Shown: piece after piece, positions 1 through 11,263 of the stretch
How the letters are laid out: every line of letters begins with the position of its first letter
Position numbering within the stretch: the stretch's first letter is position 1
DNA from: Sclerotinia nivalis
Taxonomy: Eukaryota > Ascomycota > Leotiomycetes > Helotiales > Sclerotiniaceae
Assembly: GCA_029531795.1 (NCBI GenBank)
Contig: JAPEIS010000007.1
Span: 806,001 to 870,000 of the forward strand
Direction: 5' to 3'
Length of the DNA stretch: 64,000 nt
Position numbers and translations under genes: made by a program
The notes under the pieces: generated by a model
Seen by the model: the letters and a program-made list of their open reading frames with translations, nothing else
Told to the model about the DNA's origin: nothing
The model's database searches: none

Positions 1-697
1 TTAAAAGAAGTTAGCAAGCTGGCTAAATTAACTTGCTCCAACATACAATGCTTGTATCCTAAATGGCCGAACGTGTTTTCGGCGGGTGATGATGGACAGC
101 ACGTGACACAGTTGTGACCTGGGTGAACGTTAGATGAGACGCGGACACGTGTGAAGTGGTAGACAATACCTGAGGGCGATGGTATCGAGTAAGTTGAATA
201 GTACAGCGTAAAGCTGTGACAAAATCTTTTGATTCTCCAGAACATCATAGACCAGGACTATCCATTTTAACAACGCCGCCTGAGCTGCATAGGAAGGTTT
301 GGCTTTTCCATGACCCAGGCTCCCTACTACTTTGATGACTATTGAATCTGGAACCTTGCTGGTTGGATAAAGATACTTGATCAAATTGCCAATGCTCACT
401 TGATCAAGCTCGTTAGGAAGAGTGATGATATCAATAAGCTTTTCCAACGACGCGTTAGATAATCCATCTCCGTACGCTCTCGAGCATAGCCTATCAACGT
501 GACTTGAAATCTTCACAGATCGTTGCTTTGCAGGAATGCGTGAAGCTGCATCAATAGTCAGTATCTCCTCATTCGCTGTCATAATTTTGTGGTAGGGCCT
601 GTTATGGTCGCGTAAGTCGCGTGTAGATTTCCTTACCATTCTCTAAATCATCAAGAATATCATCGATATTCTGTTCTTCTCCTAAAGGACTCTCCAT
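1..697 (-). CDS. mis6: CENP-I/Mis6 (Ctf3) inner-kinetochore protein, N-terminal part, cut by window edge
   Basis: Model on the minus strand: exon 1 697-637, exon 2 575-170, exon 3 118-47; the intron opening at 46 (GTATGT) runs off the window. The two closed introns are 61 and 51 bp, GT-AG, and keep the frame. The start ATG at 697 gives an acidic N-terminus (MESPLGEEQNIDDI), then a helical region. The family-diagnostic stretch reads LLKWIVLVYDVLEN, then LYAVLFNLLDTIALR, and across the second intron LCHVLSIITRRKHVRPFRIQ, as in Mis6/CENP-I proteins. By family knowledge this is a subunit of the constitutive centromere-associated network that helps place CENP-A chromatin at the kinetochore. About 179 codons are visible; family members are far longer, so most of the gene lies to the left. 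A longer ORF starting at 639 would read through intron 1 and is less likely. Confidence 0.88.
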
Positions 698-3482
698 AGT
701 CAGTGAATACTTGATTTGATATCTTCTTGTTATCTATTTGATTGCTTTGTGGAATTGTGATGTAGCATTCAGAAGTATACATGTTGCGTATTTTTGATGT
801 TCTCGATTGTTGACCAGGAGGAGAAATCAAAAGACCGAGATGATATTATCCGGCCTACCTAGGTATTTCTTCTCGGACAGCTATATTATTGAAAGGGGAT
901 CTATATACTTCACGGTTCTATGTTCTATTTATATTCGGAGATTATTTTGATTTAGTTGGGGAGGTTGAAAAGAGAACTAAAGACAGAATAGTATTTTTAG
1001 TTTATTTAAATACTCTTCTTTCATCGTCTATAAAGGCCAAAATATATCTACATCTATGTACATAGAAAGAGTTTATTTTATTATATTGAACTTATAGAAG
1101 TGCAATCTGAAAGATCTGATTTATTTAGTTAAAGAAAGAATTGAAATAGAAGAAAAGTAATATAATTTAGTCTAGATAAATATATACTTTTATATATATA
1201 TTCTAATTGGAAAAAGGAATATATATATTATAGGACTCTATCCGGTCTAATCAAAATACTTTGAAATGGAACAATATATTGATATTTTCAAATAATCTCG
1301 AAGAATGAATTGGGTCCAAATAGAGAGACCAACTAGCATATATAGAACTCCCTCCTCAGCCTTTTTGTGTTACCAAGAATGTGCGCGAAGACCGAAGACA
1401 GCTGATCCCTGACGACTCCTTTCGCGTTTACACACAGTGACCGCCCCAACCTCAAAATTATCCCTAATCGCAATCTACCATTCTCCTCCGCATCCCTTTG
1501 GATATCGAAAAGATTCAGCAAATCGGATAGCTTAAGATACCTTCTATCCTATCTCAATACCAACGACATTGGTAATTAGACCGCTAAGCCTGTATGTCTA
1601 GGCACATCTTATCCAAATCTAGCCATGACCACAATGCATGCGACGTCTTTTGATTCTGGGTGGGACTTCTCTGCCATATGATCTCTGGGCTTCAAGCTTC
1701 CATTATACACTGTTTTTAATACATTGCATCGCTTGTGAAGTCATTTCTCTTTGCCGGGCAACCGCACCATGTACTCAAGATGATTTCGTGTCGGTCTGGC
1801 TAAAAAGAACCATTTCTGTCGTCATGTAAGGGAATAGCGCTGACCGGTGCCACGCACGGAAAGCGTGCCAGCAAATGGATGTGTTCTATGGCAGACAGTC
1901 AATTGAAACTCTGCAACTCCGTCCTGGTTCAGGGGATAAATGGCAAGCATGTGTTGGCGTTGTACAGAATCTCTCCTTCGGAATGCCCGCGAGAAGCAGA
2001 GAGGGGCAAATCAGGCCCAGGCAAGCCTTCTTCGATGCACATGCATTACCAAATTTTACTTGTGAGTAGATGATTCCAAGGTGTCGACCTGCTGTGCTAA
2101 TACTGTTGCCTTAGACCTCGTTTTGTCATTCTTGGGGGGAAGAAATATTACACAGCATGTCTAGAACAGAACATGTGACGTATAGGCTCCAGATCTATAC
2201 ATAAACCACGAAAAACCTTTAACTTGTTAGGCTTAGCTTCGTCTCTGCTTATGGGTCATGGAACGATTCTAGAAAATTTGGCCAATCGTCTGTTCGAACG
2301 AGAATATGCAGTCGAATGTTCAGATCCTAGTGTTAAGCAGTCGTGCTCATGCCCGAGTTGGGATATCGGAATGTAAATATCAAATGCCTGTACGAAATCG
2401 GCCGGCTTCCCTGGACTTTGTTCATCCTACTGAGCATGCATAATGCAGGCACAAGCCCGAGCTCGTCACGCACTAGGAATGCCCTAAGGCCACGGTGCTG
2501 AAGCTTTATGCCTCTGGAATCTAAGACGGAAAACAAGTCAATATTCTCTGACATTTCAATCTTTGGGGGAAATATATCCTGAATTACAGGAGAAGAATTT
2601 TGCAATTCCTCGATAGATTTTGATTGTTGGAGCATTTAAAGTATCTTCGGATGATCTTACATATATACTCGCTCTGCCACAGCGGTTTTGGTCCATCACG
2701 CTAAACCCTGTGGTGCCCCTGTGGTGCGGCTATTGTCCCCTTGGGCGAAACAAATTGGTAAACCTTGTTAGTTCTTCCAAAGCTTTCCATGGTATTAACA
2801 GGACCACGGGATGATACCTCATTGGGAACAAAAGGTCTCATTTTGGCGCTCCAAATGAACCACCCTATCATGGTATGGTTTTACACTGCAGCCCAGTCCT
2901 TCGATGATCAATTACAAAAGCACCCGCATCTGGGTTTGTGCGCGTCGGCGTCGGCCCTTGCAATGTGTGGGTGCACGAATTTGTCTTTATCCTATGATAT
3001 TCGTTTCTACCCTCGATCGACTATGGCCCTTCTCACCAGGGTATAAAATCCACACGCTTTTTTGCACTGGCGGCAATCTAATTCGGCCGGAGTCAAAGAG
3101 AACAGTGTTACTGTGTTACAGTTGAATTTGTGTAAAAGTGGAAAACGTCGTATCATACCTGATCCTTAAACGCAGTAAACAATATTTTAACTCTCATTAT
3201 ATTATCACCTGTACAAGGAACGCAATTAGGCGAAAATTAGGGATGTCATCAAGCAAGCCATAGAAACGCTGAGCAACCATGCTGCCGGTACACTCCTTCT
3301 GGTACACCCTTTCTCACAACCTCTTCTCTAGTCTTTGACCCTTACAATTTTGGTAATTTGAGGTAGCTTTGAAATGCAAAAGAAAGGCCAAAATGTTGAT
3401 TCAAAACAGGTCTCAGCTATGTCATCCTTCCATGCGGCGCCAGGAAACAATAACGATCTAATGTATGCACCCTCACTTATAG
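698..3482. other. Gene-poor interval with AT-rich core
   Basis: No ORF here resembles a known protein; the longest (2333-2635 minus, 100 codons) is unrecognised. The part from about 850 to 1330 is strikingly AT-rich with many TA steps, while 1330-3480 has ordinary composition. The interval separates the divergent CENP-I and GH3-GNAT genes. It is where the missing catalytic domain of the latter should be, but no GH3 catalytic motif was found on the plus strand. A TATAAAA string lies at about 3041, without an obvious gene behind it. Confidence 0.6.
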
Positions 3483-5453
3483 TCACAAGATAGTTACAAT
3501 CGACGCTCTGACTGTACTTAGGGATGTAGGTGAAGAGTCTATTTTTACGTCATTAGATATATCAGAAGATCGGCCAGTTGAAGGAAATATCTCAGCTACA
3601 ATATTGAGAGACTCGGCGGATTTCTTGACGAGAATTCGATCCCTTGTTGAATCAGACGTCCTTGTACTTCTTACCCCGATTGTAGTACCGGTCAGTCGAG
3701 ACGCCACAGACACTAGTGATCCATTTGAATGTTTTGGACGGGCTCTAGCCAAGAGACACGCCAGAGTCCGGCATATTCCCTACACACAAAGGCAAGTGGA
3801 ATATCACACTTGGCGAGGCTGAGACTAATCAACGCAGAAATGGCATTACTTCTACTCATCTGGGTTTTATAAAAAGGGGCCATGTTATCATACTTTGCTT
3901 CGTTAAACAACCGCAACATCAGCTTCAGCTCGAAAACGCAGAAGTCCTCTTTGCAGTCAGCGACCACAAGCCTTGGTATGCTTAATCTATCATTTTGTCA
4001 CATTCCTTGCTGTCCAATTTTATCTGAAGGTCTCTACTTCTGAATATTCTCTGTTTTCTATACACTTTTAATTGTTCATCCCCCTTTCCCCCTTCCGAAA
4101 AGGCCTTCCTTCATAAGCAATTACTAATATTTGGACCGGTCGTAGTATCATTATGGTATGTGGTGATCAGACAAATATGCAAGATTCAATTCCCTTCCCC
4201 ACAGTCATTCTAGCCTCCGGATACACCGCGGGAGAAATGGAAGATGCAGCTGCAGTGATCTTTGGAGAGCGTGAACCCAATCCTAGAGTAGGACTAGCTA
4301 GTTCGGCATCCGGCGGGACGGTGCCAGTACGGCCTAGGCTTTGGGCCGTTGACGAATGGAATGAAACCAGAGACGTATCGAGTGTTCTCAATCTGTGGAC
4401 TGATAATTTTGACGTCCGGTTCTCCATAGACCTTGAGGCTTTCGTATCTCTCCTTCGCCGCCCAGGTTACGCAAAACATTATGTAGTTCGTCACCCTAGA
4501 GGTGGCGAAGTCCTTGGTTTCTGTGCTACATACCTTTCATACGTTGATCGAGTAGGTGAAAGGCTTATCGCGTCTCTAGCAATTCTTGTAGTTGGAAAAA
4601 CATGTCGACGGCAAGGTATTGGTCTCAGTCTTCATAATCATGCTATTGGACAACTTGGACAATCGCGAGGGATTATCCGTTTTGAGCTTGGCAGCACATT
4701 TCCGAGACTCCTGTATGGGCCACCTCTTTCTTCTTCCCGGGCATTGACTGTGAACGACGAGTGGTTTCGCCGAAGAGGCTGGACACTAAATAAGGAATTA
4801 CAGGGTCAGGGCCAATCTGTGTATGACTTGATTCTTGACTTTACAAAATGGAATTATCGGCAGAGTCAACAGCAAGAAGGTTTCACTTATCGACAGAGTG
4901 TACAAGAGGATATGGTCAAAGTCCTTCTTTTGGTAGAGGAAGCATCCATCAAACAAGGCAACCTGGGATGGTTCGATCAATACTCTGATCTGGTGAATGG
5001 GCCCTACGTAAAAGATATCATATTATGTCTGGAGGGAGATCAAATCATTGCAACGGCGCTCACATACACTCCATCCTGTGGCAGTTCAATATCTTCTAAT
5101 TTGCCCTGGGCAGGGCGGATTGGCCATGATGTTGGTGGAGTTACATGTATATGTGTTTCCCGTAAGTGATTTGAACTGCTTCATTATGACAATTCTCTCG
5201 ATACTAATTTGGTTTAAAGCACAAAGAAAAGAGTCAATACGCCCTGAATTACTAAATGCATGTATTAAAAAATTATACCAGCAAGGTATGAGGAGAATGT
5301 TCTTTGATGGTGTGGCAAATGATGTGGACGAACTAAAACAACTCGGTGAGTCTCACTTTGATCTATGTACTTGAAGACAGAACTGATCTTTCAGGTTTTG
5401 AGGAATGGGCAAAATACCGCGATGTTTGGAAGGACACGGCGTATATAAATTGA
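3483..5453 (+). pseudogene. GH3 beta-N-acetylglucosaminidase / GNAT fusion, 5'-truncated (catalytic domain missing)
   Basis: Five consecutive exons can be joined without a stop: 3483-3791, 3838-3975, 4146-5161, 5220-5345 and 5395-5453, 549 codons including the stop. The first intron is a GC-AG intron (AG|GCAAGT). The first part matches the C-terminal Rossmann-like domain of fungal GH3 N-acetylglucosaminidases (VLLTPIVVP, GRALAKRHARVRHIPYT, NGITSTHLGFIKR, then AAAVIFGEREPNPRVGL). Two GNAT-like modules follow, ending FDGVANDVDELKQLG-FEEWAKYRD. This GH3-plus-GNAT arrangement is known in fungi and hydrolyses GlcNAc-containing (amino-sugar) substrates. The roughly 330-residue TIM-barrel with the HFPGHGDT-type motif should precede 3483, but none is visible, and an in-frame stop lies just upstream. 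I therefore read it as a 5'-truncated relic. The intact downstream frame and splice sites suggest recent truncation, or a shortened gene still in use. Confidence 0.7.
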
Positions 5454-5579
5454 CTTTATTTGTTCATTCTAAAAGGTCCACAGAGGATGCTACGAAGACT
5501 CTTCCTCCGCAATGAGGATCCTGCGAATAACATGATACAGTTGAAGGTTTGACAAATTATCAGAACAACGATAACAAGA

Positions 5580-5879
5580 ATATCTTTACCCAGATGGCAT
5601 AATGTTCCTGCTCTACTTCTCGCTTCTCGTGATCTAATGCCAGGAATACCTAAATATGTGTTCGAAGCTACTGAGGGAGTCATATTGATACCTCGCACTG
5701 GCTATTGTGAACTTAGTTTGGGAATTTTTTGTAAATGACTTCACAAATAGAAAGGCAACATGTATCCAGAGGCTCATGTTGAAGATCTATTAACGACTTT
5801 AAGATCTTCTCGAAGTCTCCCATACGTCAGGACTTTAGACTTGGGCTTCCTGGATGGATCAATTACTCACTCAGTTTGA
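5580..5879 (+). pseudogene. Coding-like relic downstream of the GH3-GNAT gene, family not recognised
   Basis: Two open blocks in the same plus-strand frame look coding: 5580-5738 (with MPGIPKYVFEATEGVILIPR) and 5751-5879 (with MYPEAHVEDLLTTLRSS and LGFLDGSITHS). They are separated by a TGA and a TAG within 15 bases. I could not place a splice pair that repairs the frame between them. The composition resembles real protein, and the position directly after an amino-sugar gene hints at a lost neighbour, but I do not recognise the family. It could also be chance. Confidence 0.3.
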
Positions 5880-8800
5880 GTTCTGGAATGGACCGAAAGT
5901 CGAGTGACGTGGGGGGGCCACTGGAAGCCGGCGAGGGGGCTAAACAAAATATGCAGCCCCACCAAGAAAACATCGTGAGTGGCCGATTGTGAAAGCTGAC
6001 GCGAAGAATTTTTCTTGAGACGTGATCCACTAAACTAAAAATCCATCTTGAAAGGGGGTTCCGTGCATGAGATGATGCATACAAATATTCACATAAAGTA
6101 TCGAACAGACATTAGCGAGATCGGGGGCTAAAGACCTGAATCAACATTCTTCGGCGTAGAATAATTTCAATGGCGCAAAGTGTTGTACATGGGTCTCGGA
6201 AAAGCATTGCGTATGACGAGCCGGAATGTCTGTTCGTGTTGCCGGGCATGCAATCATACATTAAGGTCGGCTGGCATAGCGAATCATCATATGCGCCCAA
6301 AGTGTGCGCCACATGTGAGAATGTCGGTCAAGAAAATCTACGCCGCAATTCATGCATCTGTCCAAATCTAGAAAGCTCTTTGTTTAGATATATTTGTAGC
6401 CGTCAGGCAGCAACTAGTATCTGTACATCCATGTCTAACGAACGTGGCTATTGCATGGAAGCAAATGGAGCCCCATATTTTTAATACGCATGGCCTTTAA
6501 CATCATATATCCGAATCATTGGGCATGAATGATACTAGCATGGACCTGCATTTGGAGCGTGTCATACTGCTGGGTGATAGACAAGGGTTTGGATAAGCTA
6601 TTAAATCATTTAGGTTTGTGATCAAAGCGAAATCATTACTTCAGTTATATTCATACATATTACGGTGGAATCGAAGGGCAACACTATGGAGACAAATATT
6701 CCGACCCGCAAAGAAACTCTCCGCGCTTGATATTCTGGCATTAATTCTGGATTGATAGGTTTACAACTCGAGGTCGTCCCGGCACTTGTTGCGATGCTTT
6801 CAAAGTTGTAACAGTCGGCGGGAATCGCCCCATGAAATAATGGACGAAAATTACAGGTCACGTAGCCCTAGTTGCTTGCAATCTTTCAATCTAAAGCCAA
6901 GAGGTTATTAAAGCGTCGTACAAGAATTCGGCGGCCAAGAATAGAGTTTAACACCTTCAGAACACCACATCCGCATGAGACCCCCACTAAAGGAAGTGCT
7001 GTTGCATCTCAAAGGAAAAGGTAGAGTATATTCGCACGTTGACATAGAAAATTCCCACCCGCTTTCTTCATCTTCGGGGAATTGTCCTTCCAAGAATGAC
7101 ACATGATATTAGCGGCAAATCTGAATTATTAGCTTCAATCTAGTCAACTCACGTCCTCCTTAAAGTTCTCGCTTGTTTAGCTCCCGTGTCATGGTACGGA
7201 CCGTTAGTCTGTGCATGTGGAAATAGTTTCTGTCCGTGTATTAGGTAGAACACGGACCACTCTACCTTCATCAATATCCTGTTACCCTTCATCTCTTTCT
7301 AGGTCTGTCGATTTGTGCTCTCGATTTTAAGTTGGGTGCACTTCTATGAATTCAGGACCTCCCTTCCCATCCCATATATGCTTATATTCGAATACACTCA
7401 TACTGCATCTACCCCAACCATTCTATCGGGTTTTCTCTTCTCACCTGATACCATTCCCGAGGCTCAGATCCACATTTTCAGTAATATGCCATTTTACCGT
7501 GAAGGTTCCACTCATGCCCAGCCGAGACCTTCTTAAAACTCCATATTAGCTAACCACAATTCTCACAATACTCCGCTTGGCCTCCACGTGGCCCCATAGG
7601 CTAAAGCATTCCCATATGTGTTCTCCTTCTCGAGCGCAATTGCCGCTCCATCTTTGAAGTACACTTACTCATGTTAACGATCTCTTAAATGGCTTTTGAG
7701 AAGAAGCATGTTATCTCTTTCAAATGGCCATATCCAGTCTCAAGCTGGGGCCCACAAGCAGCTAGGACTACTGCCTTTTCAGGAAGAAAATATTCCAAAT
7801 ATTCCACACGTCTTTGCACCAACCATCTTCTATGTCTCGCAGATAATCATCAAGTTTCCTTCTCGGTAAATGATTGATTGCATATTGAGAGGGAAACCTG
7901 CAATGATCGCGGCTTTCCAGGCGTAGCCCGTCTGCAAATGAGTTTCCCATGGTCCGGAGTGCAGTGCAAAATCGCAAGACTGGACTCTGAGGTATAACTC
8001 AATCTTTTAAACGATTCCAATGATTTGTATGGTTTTATTGTTTTGTGCAATCTCAAAGTTTCAGACAGTACGTTGGAAAATAGATTAGATGTCTCATTAG
8101 ACACAGGAGCAGAAATTCATCATTGTCGAACTGGCATCAGAACTACCAGAATCTCTTTCCAACGTCGTTAAATGTACATTCTCATATCTTCCACAGCTTC
8201 TCGATCAAAGGATACTTCGTAGGTGGGAGAAGCAAATGCAATGCTACATATCCAACTGTCACCACAAGTCAAATGTGAAATTCGCAAAGTCATTTGGAAT
8301 GTTGAAAATTTCGATAGCAAGTTGATATGATGGTATGAGATAAGCCTACACATTAAGCTATCAATTTCCTAGCACTGCGGGCAAGGCCGAGGGGGAACGC
8401 ACATTATAACACGGATTAGGACATGAATGCAACTCATGGGTCGAACATGAATCGTTCCCCACTAACCCGGATGCGTAAATGGAATATGATGTGCGCTTGA
8501 GAAATTGGATAGCTGTGGTGAAGCTTACAGGGCGGAATTCACCCGTTCCCACCATTTCACAATTCTCTCTTCATCGTCTATTATGTGTATATGTATCATA
8601 GCATATTTGTGCAACTGCGAATGAGGCAATGTTCCCATCTACAACAAATTAAAATCTTGGTTCAGCCAGACAAAAATATTAAAGTGTGTTTGACTTATTG
8701 GTTCAATATCTGCATCCCTAGTATCTACTGATGAACTTCAGAAAAGAAGGGAAAATATAAGAAGAAAGATGATCCATCAACATGCGAAAAATGTTGGATT

Positions 8801-11263
8801 GATATAATCGAAGATACCAGGTCGGTATATATGATTATATTGGATGGGGGCATAGGCTAACCGACAATCATCAGGATTTCCTCGAATCGATATGTGCTGA
8901 GGCAAATATTGCAGCACAAGGCGGGAATGAATAAAAAGGTAATCCCCGTCTCAACATGATTAATCACGTACTGCCAATCTCAAGACCGATATTTTGATGA
9001 GGTATGGACCGACAGGATACCGATGGCGTAAGTATCGCAGACGGACATCTTTGAGGACGACGGTGTTTGATATGAGTGTATAATTCCCGTCAACCATTCT
9101 CTCTACAATACCGGAGAATGAACAAGATATTGGGTTGGACTTAGTACATTATTTTCACCTGGACTTTTCTTATCCGATTCACTCCAAATATCCCACGCTA
9201 GACCGGGTTGTTCAAATGATACCGCAAACAAATCAGACATTTACTTGCGTCTCGTACGCATATCGAACATCGCACAATGGTTCAGACCTTCATACCACTT
9301 TCGAGCATTGAATACTTCCATCCAGTCATTTGGTCCGAGCATAGTCGCTCTTCAAATTAGTTTCTGACAATGGTTTTAACCGTCCGAAGCCCAAATTCCA
9401 AATTTTGCTTCTTTTCCTTTTGTTATTAAAATCGAGCCGGAGTTTCTCTGTCACTGCTACTTTGTATATCATTCATCTGCATGGATTTCTTCGATGCAAT
9501 TGTTGTATTCATATTTGTAAATGCAATATCTTCACTAGTCATCCAGTCGTCCTTCGGACTTCAAGGAGAAAACAGTCGAAGGCTGAAGCACACGGGAGGG
9601 TCAGGTTTTCTCTACCTTGCGAATATGGGTAGCTGTTAGCTTTACCACAGAATTTCCACAAGTTCCGCAACAGATGGCTTGAAGCTCCGTGAACAGTATC
9701 ATAGAGGAATGGAAACGGGCAATTGTTCCTCTGCCGCCATTCCCCACGAGCTGTTGTTGGAATATCAACATTTCGCGCCTTGAATGCTTAGATCAACATG
9801 CGCAGCTATGCACCCGCCCAAATTAAACAATTGATTCAACCCCAAAGACCGATGCTCGATCTCCAAACTGGCCTCTCTATCCATTGACTTTAGGGCCTCT
9901 CAAAACAACATCTTGAACCCTCCGACCATTCTCACAGAAGACTAGTCTGGGTTTCCAATAGTTCAGGCTGCAATTCAAGAATGAAAGATCGAAGTCTTTT
10001 CGGGGGTGGGATATTGAATCAATTTCCAACAATAAATTATGTCCAAATATTCGCAGCCTTTTAAGTGTTGTAAGTCTTCATACCTAGCCTGCCAGTTTGG
10101 ACTATTGGAAATCCTGACCTAATATTATATCCCGACATCGAAATTCAGCGAAGAGCCCAGCTGAACACAAAGAGATGCCTCCAGATCGCTACCCAGCGAT
10201 TCCATCTAACTTCAAGTCAAAGTACAATCTTCCCACGCCATTTCCTCTATTTCTACAAAGAAACCGACATTCCACACAACCAGTTCAATCATTAAATCGC
10301 CCCTATCCCTCCTTCAATTATGTCAACACCCCATTCACTCCTGTATACACATCCTCCCTCATATACAGAATCTAATCCCCTCTCAAAAACTCGCGACCCC
10401 GCAATTACCTCCACTTTGCCCTCCGAGCCCAAACATTCAAACCCTAACCTTCCGAGTGACCGAGTCTGAACCCAGACCTGAACCTCAATTTCAACAAGTC
10501 CAAACCCACCAACAAACATCTGTACATACAACCCGTACCTCATGCCCCCTCTACGCCGTGCTCAAATACTCAACTCCAAGTACACCTTCTCGAGTTTACG
10601 ATCTCAATATTTCTAGCATTACATCTTATTCCATCACATATGCCGTATACAAAAGGATAAGAAGTAACGTGTATTGTTATCTTTGCTCCGGGCATCCAAA
10701 AGAGAAGAAGAGAGAGAAAGCGGAAGAAGAGGTGCATGGGATACAGGTAAAATATACGGGCTATACGGAGTTTTCATTAGCTCCGGACTGCAATCTAACA
10801 ATGAAAAGGTTTTGACATCCGAAATTGTTTTGAAGATTGAAACATGCGACTTTTAAATAGTCACAGTTTTTCCTAAAATTGAGAGCTTTCCCATTGGTTC
10901 TGCTAGTTCAGACTATATACACTCCAGAGATGTATAGTTGTAATGATAGTTGGAGAAAGAGTTAAGATATTTCAGGATGGGAAGAGATGACGCGTGATGG
11001 GTGATGGATGATAAGTAGGTAGTAGTGTATGATAACTGGATTTGGTGTAGGGGAGAATGAAAAGGAAAAGGCAGGGTAAGCTGGTGATAGTGAAGGGAGA
11101 GAATAATGAGTTAATGGATTGAAAAGACAAGTCACACTATAACCTGAGATTGCGACATGTAGCATGGGGAAAGACGTAATAGTATACAGAAAGAAAGAGA
11201 ATGTAAAAGCAAGACTTTTTGTTCCGTCACAATATTGATATTTGGATTCGATTTCCGTAATCA
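5880..11263. other. Long interval without a recognisable gene
   Basis: About 5.4 kb with only short, overlapping ORFs on both strands (maximum about 119 codons, 10456-10815). None shows family motifs, and chains of short exons like those of TDP1 were not evident. Composition is ordinary for the window, with no terminal repeats or transposase motifs seen. The last 300 bases form the 3' side of UTR4. Confidence 0.5.

Noticed and set aside
5731..5750. A 20-base GT..AG intron repairing the relic frame
   Set aside because: Too short for a spliceosomal intron, and removing 20 bases shifts the frame rather than restoring it.
3483..5879. An intact amino-sugar (GlcNAc/MurNAc) catabolic cluster
   Set aside because: Only a truncated GH3-GNAT gene and an unidentified relic are present; no kinase, etherase or transporter gene could be recognised.
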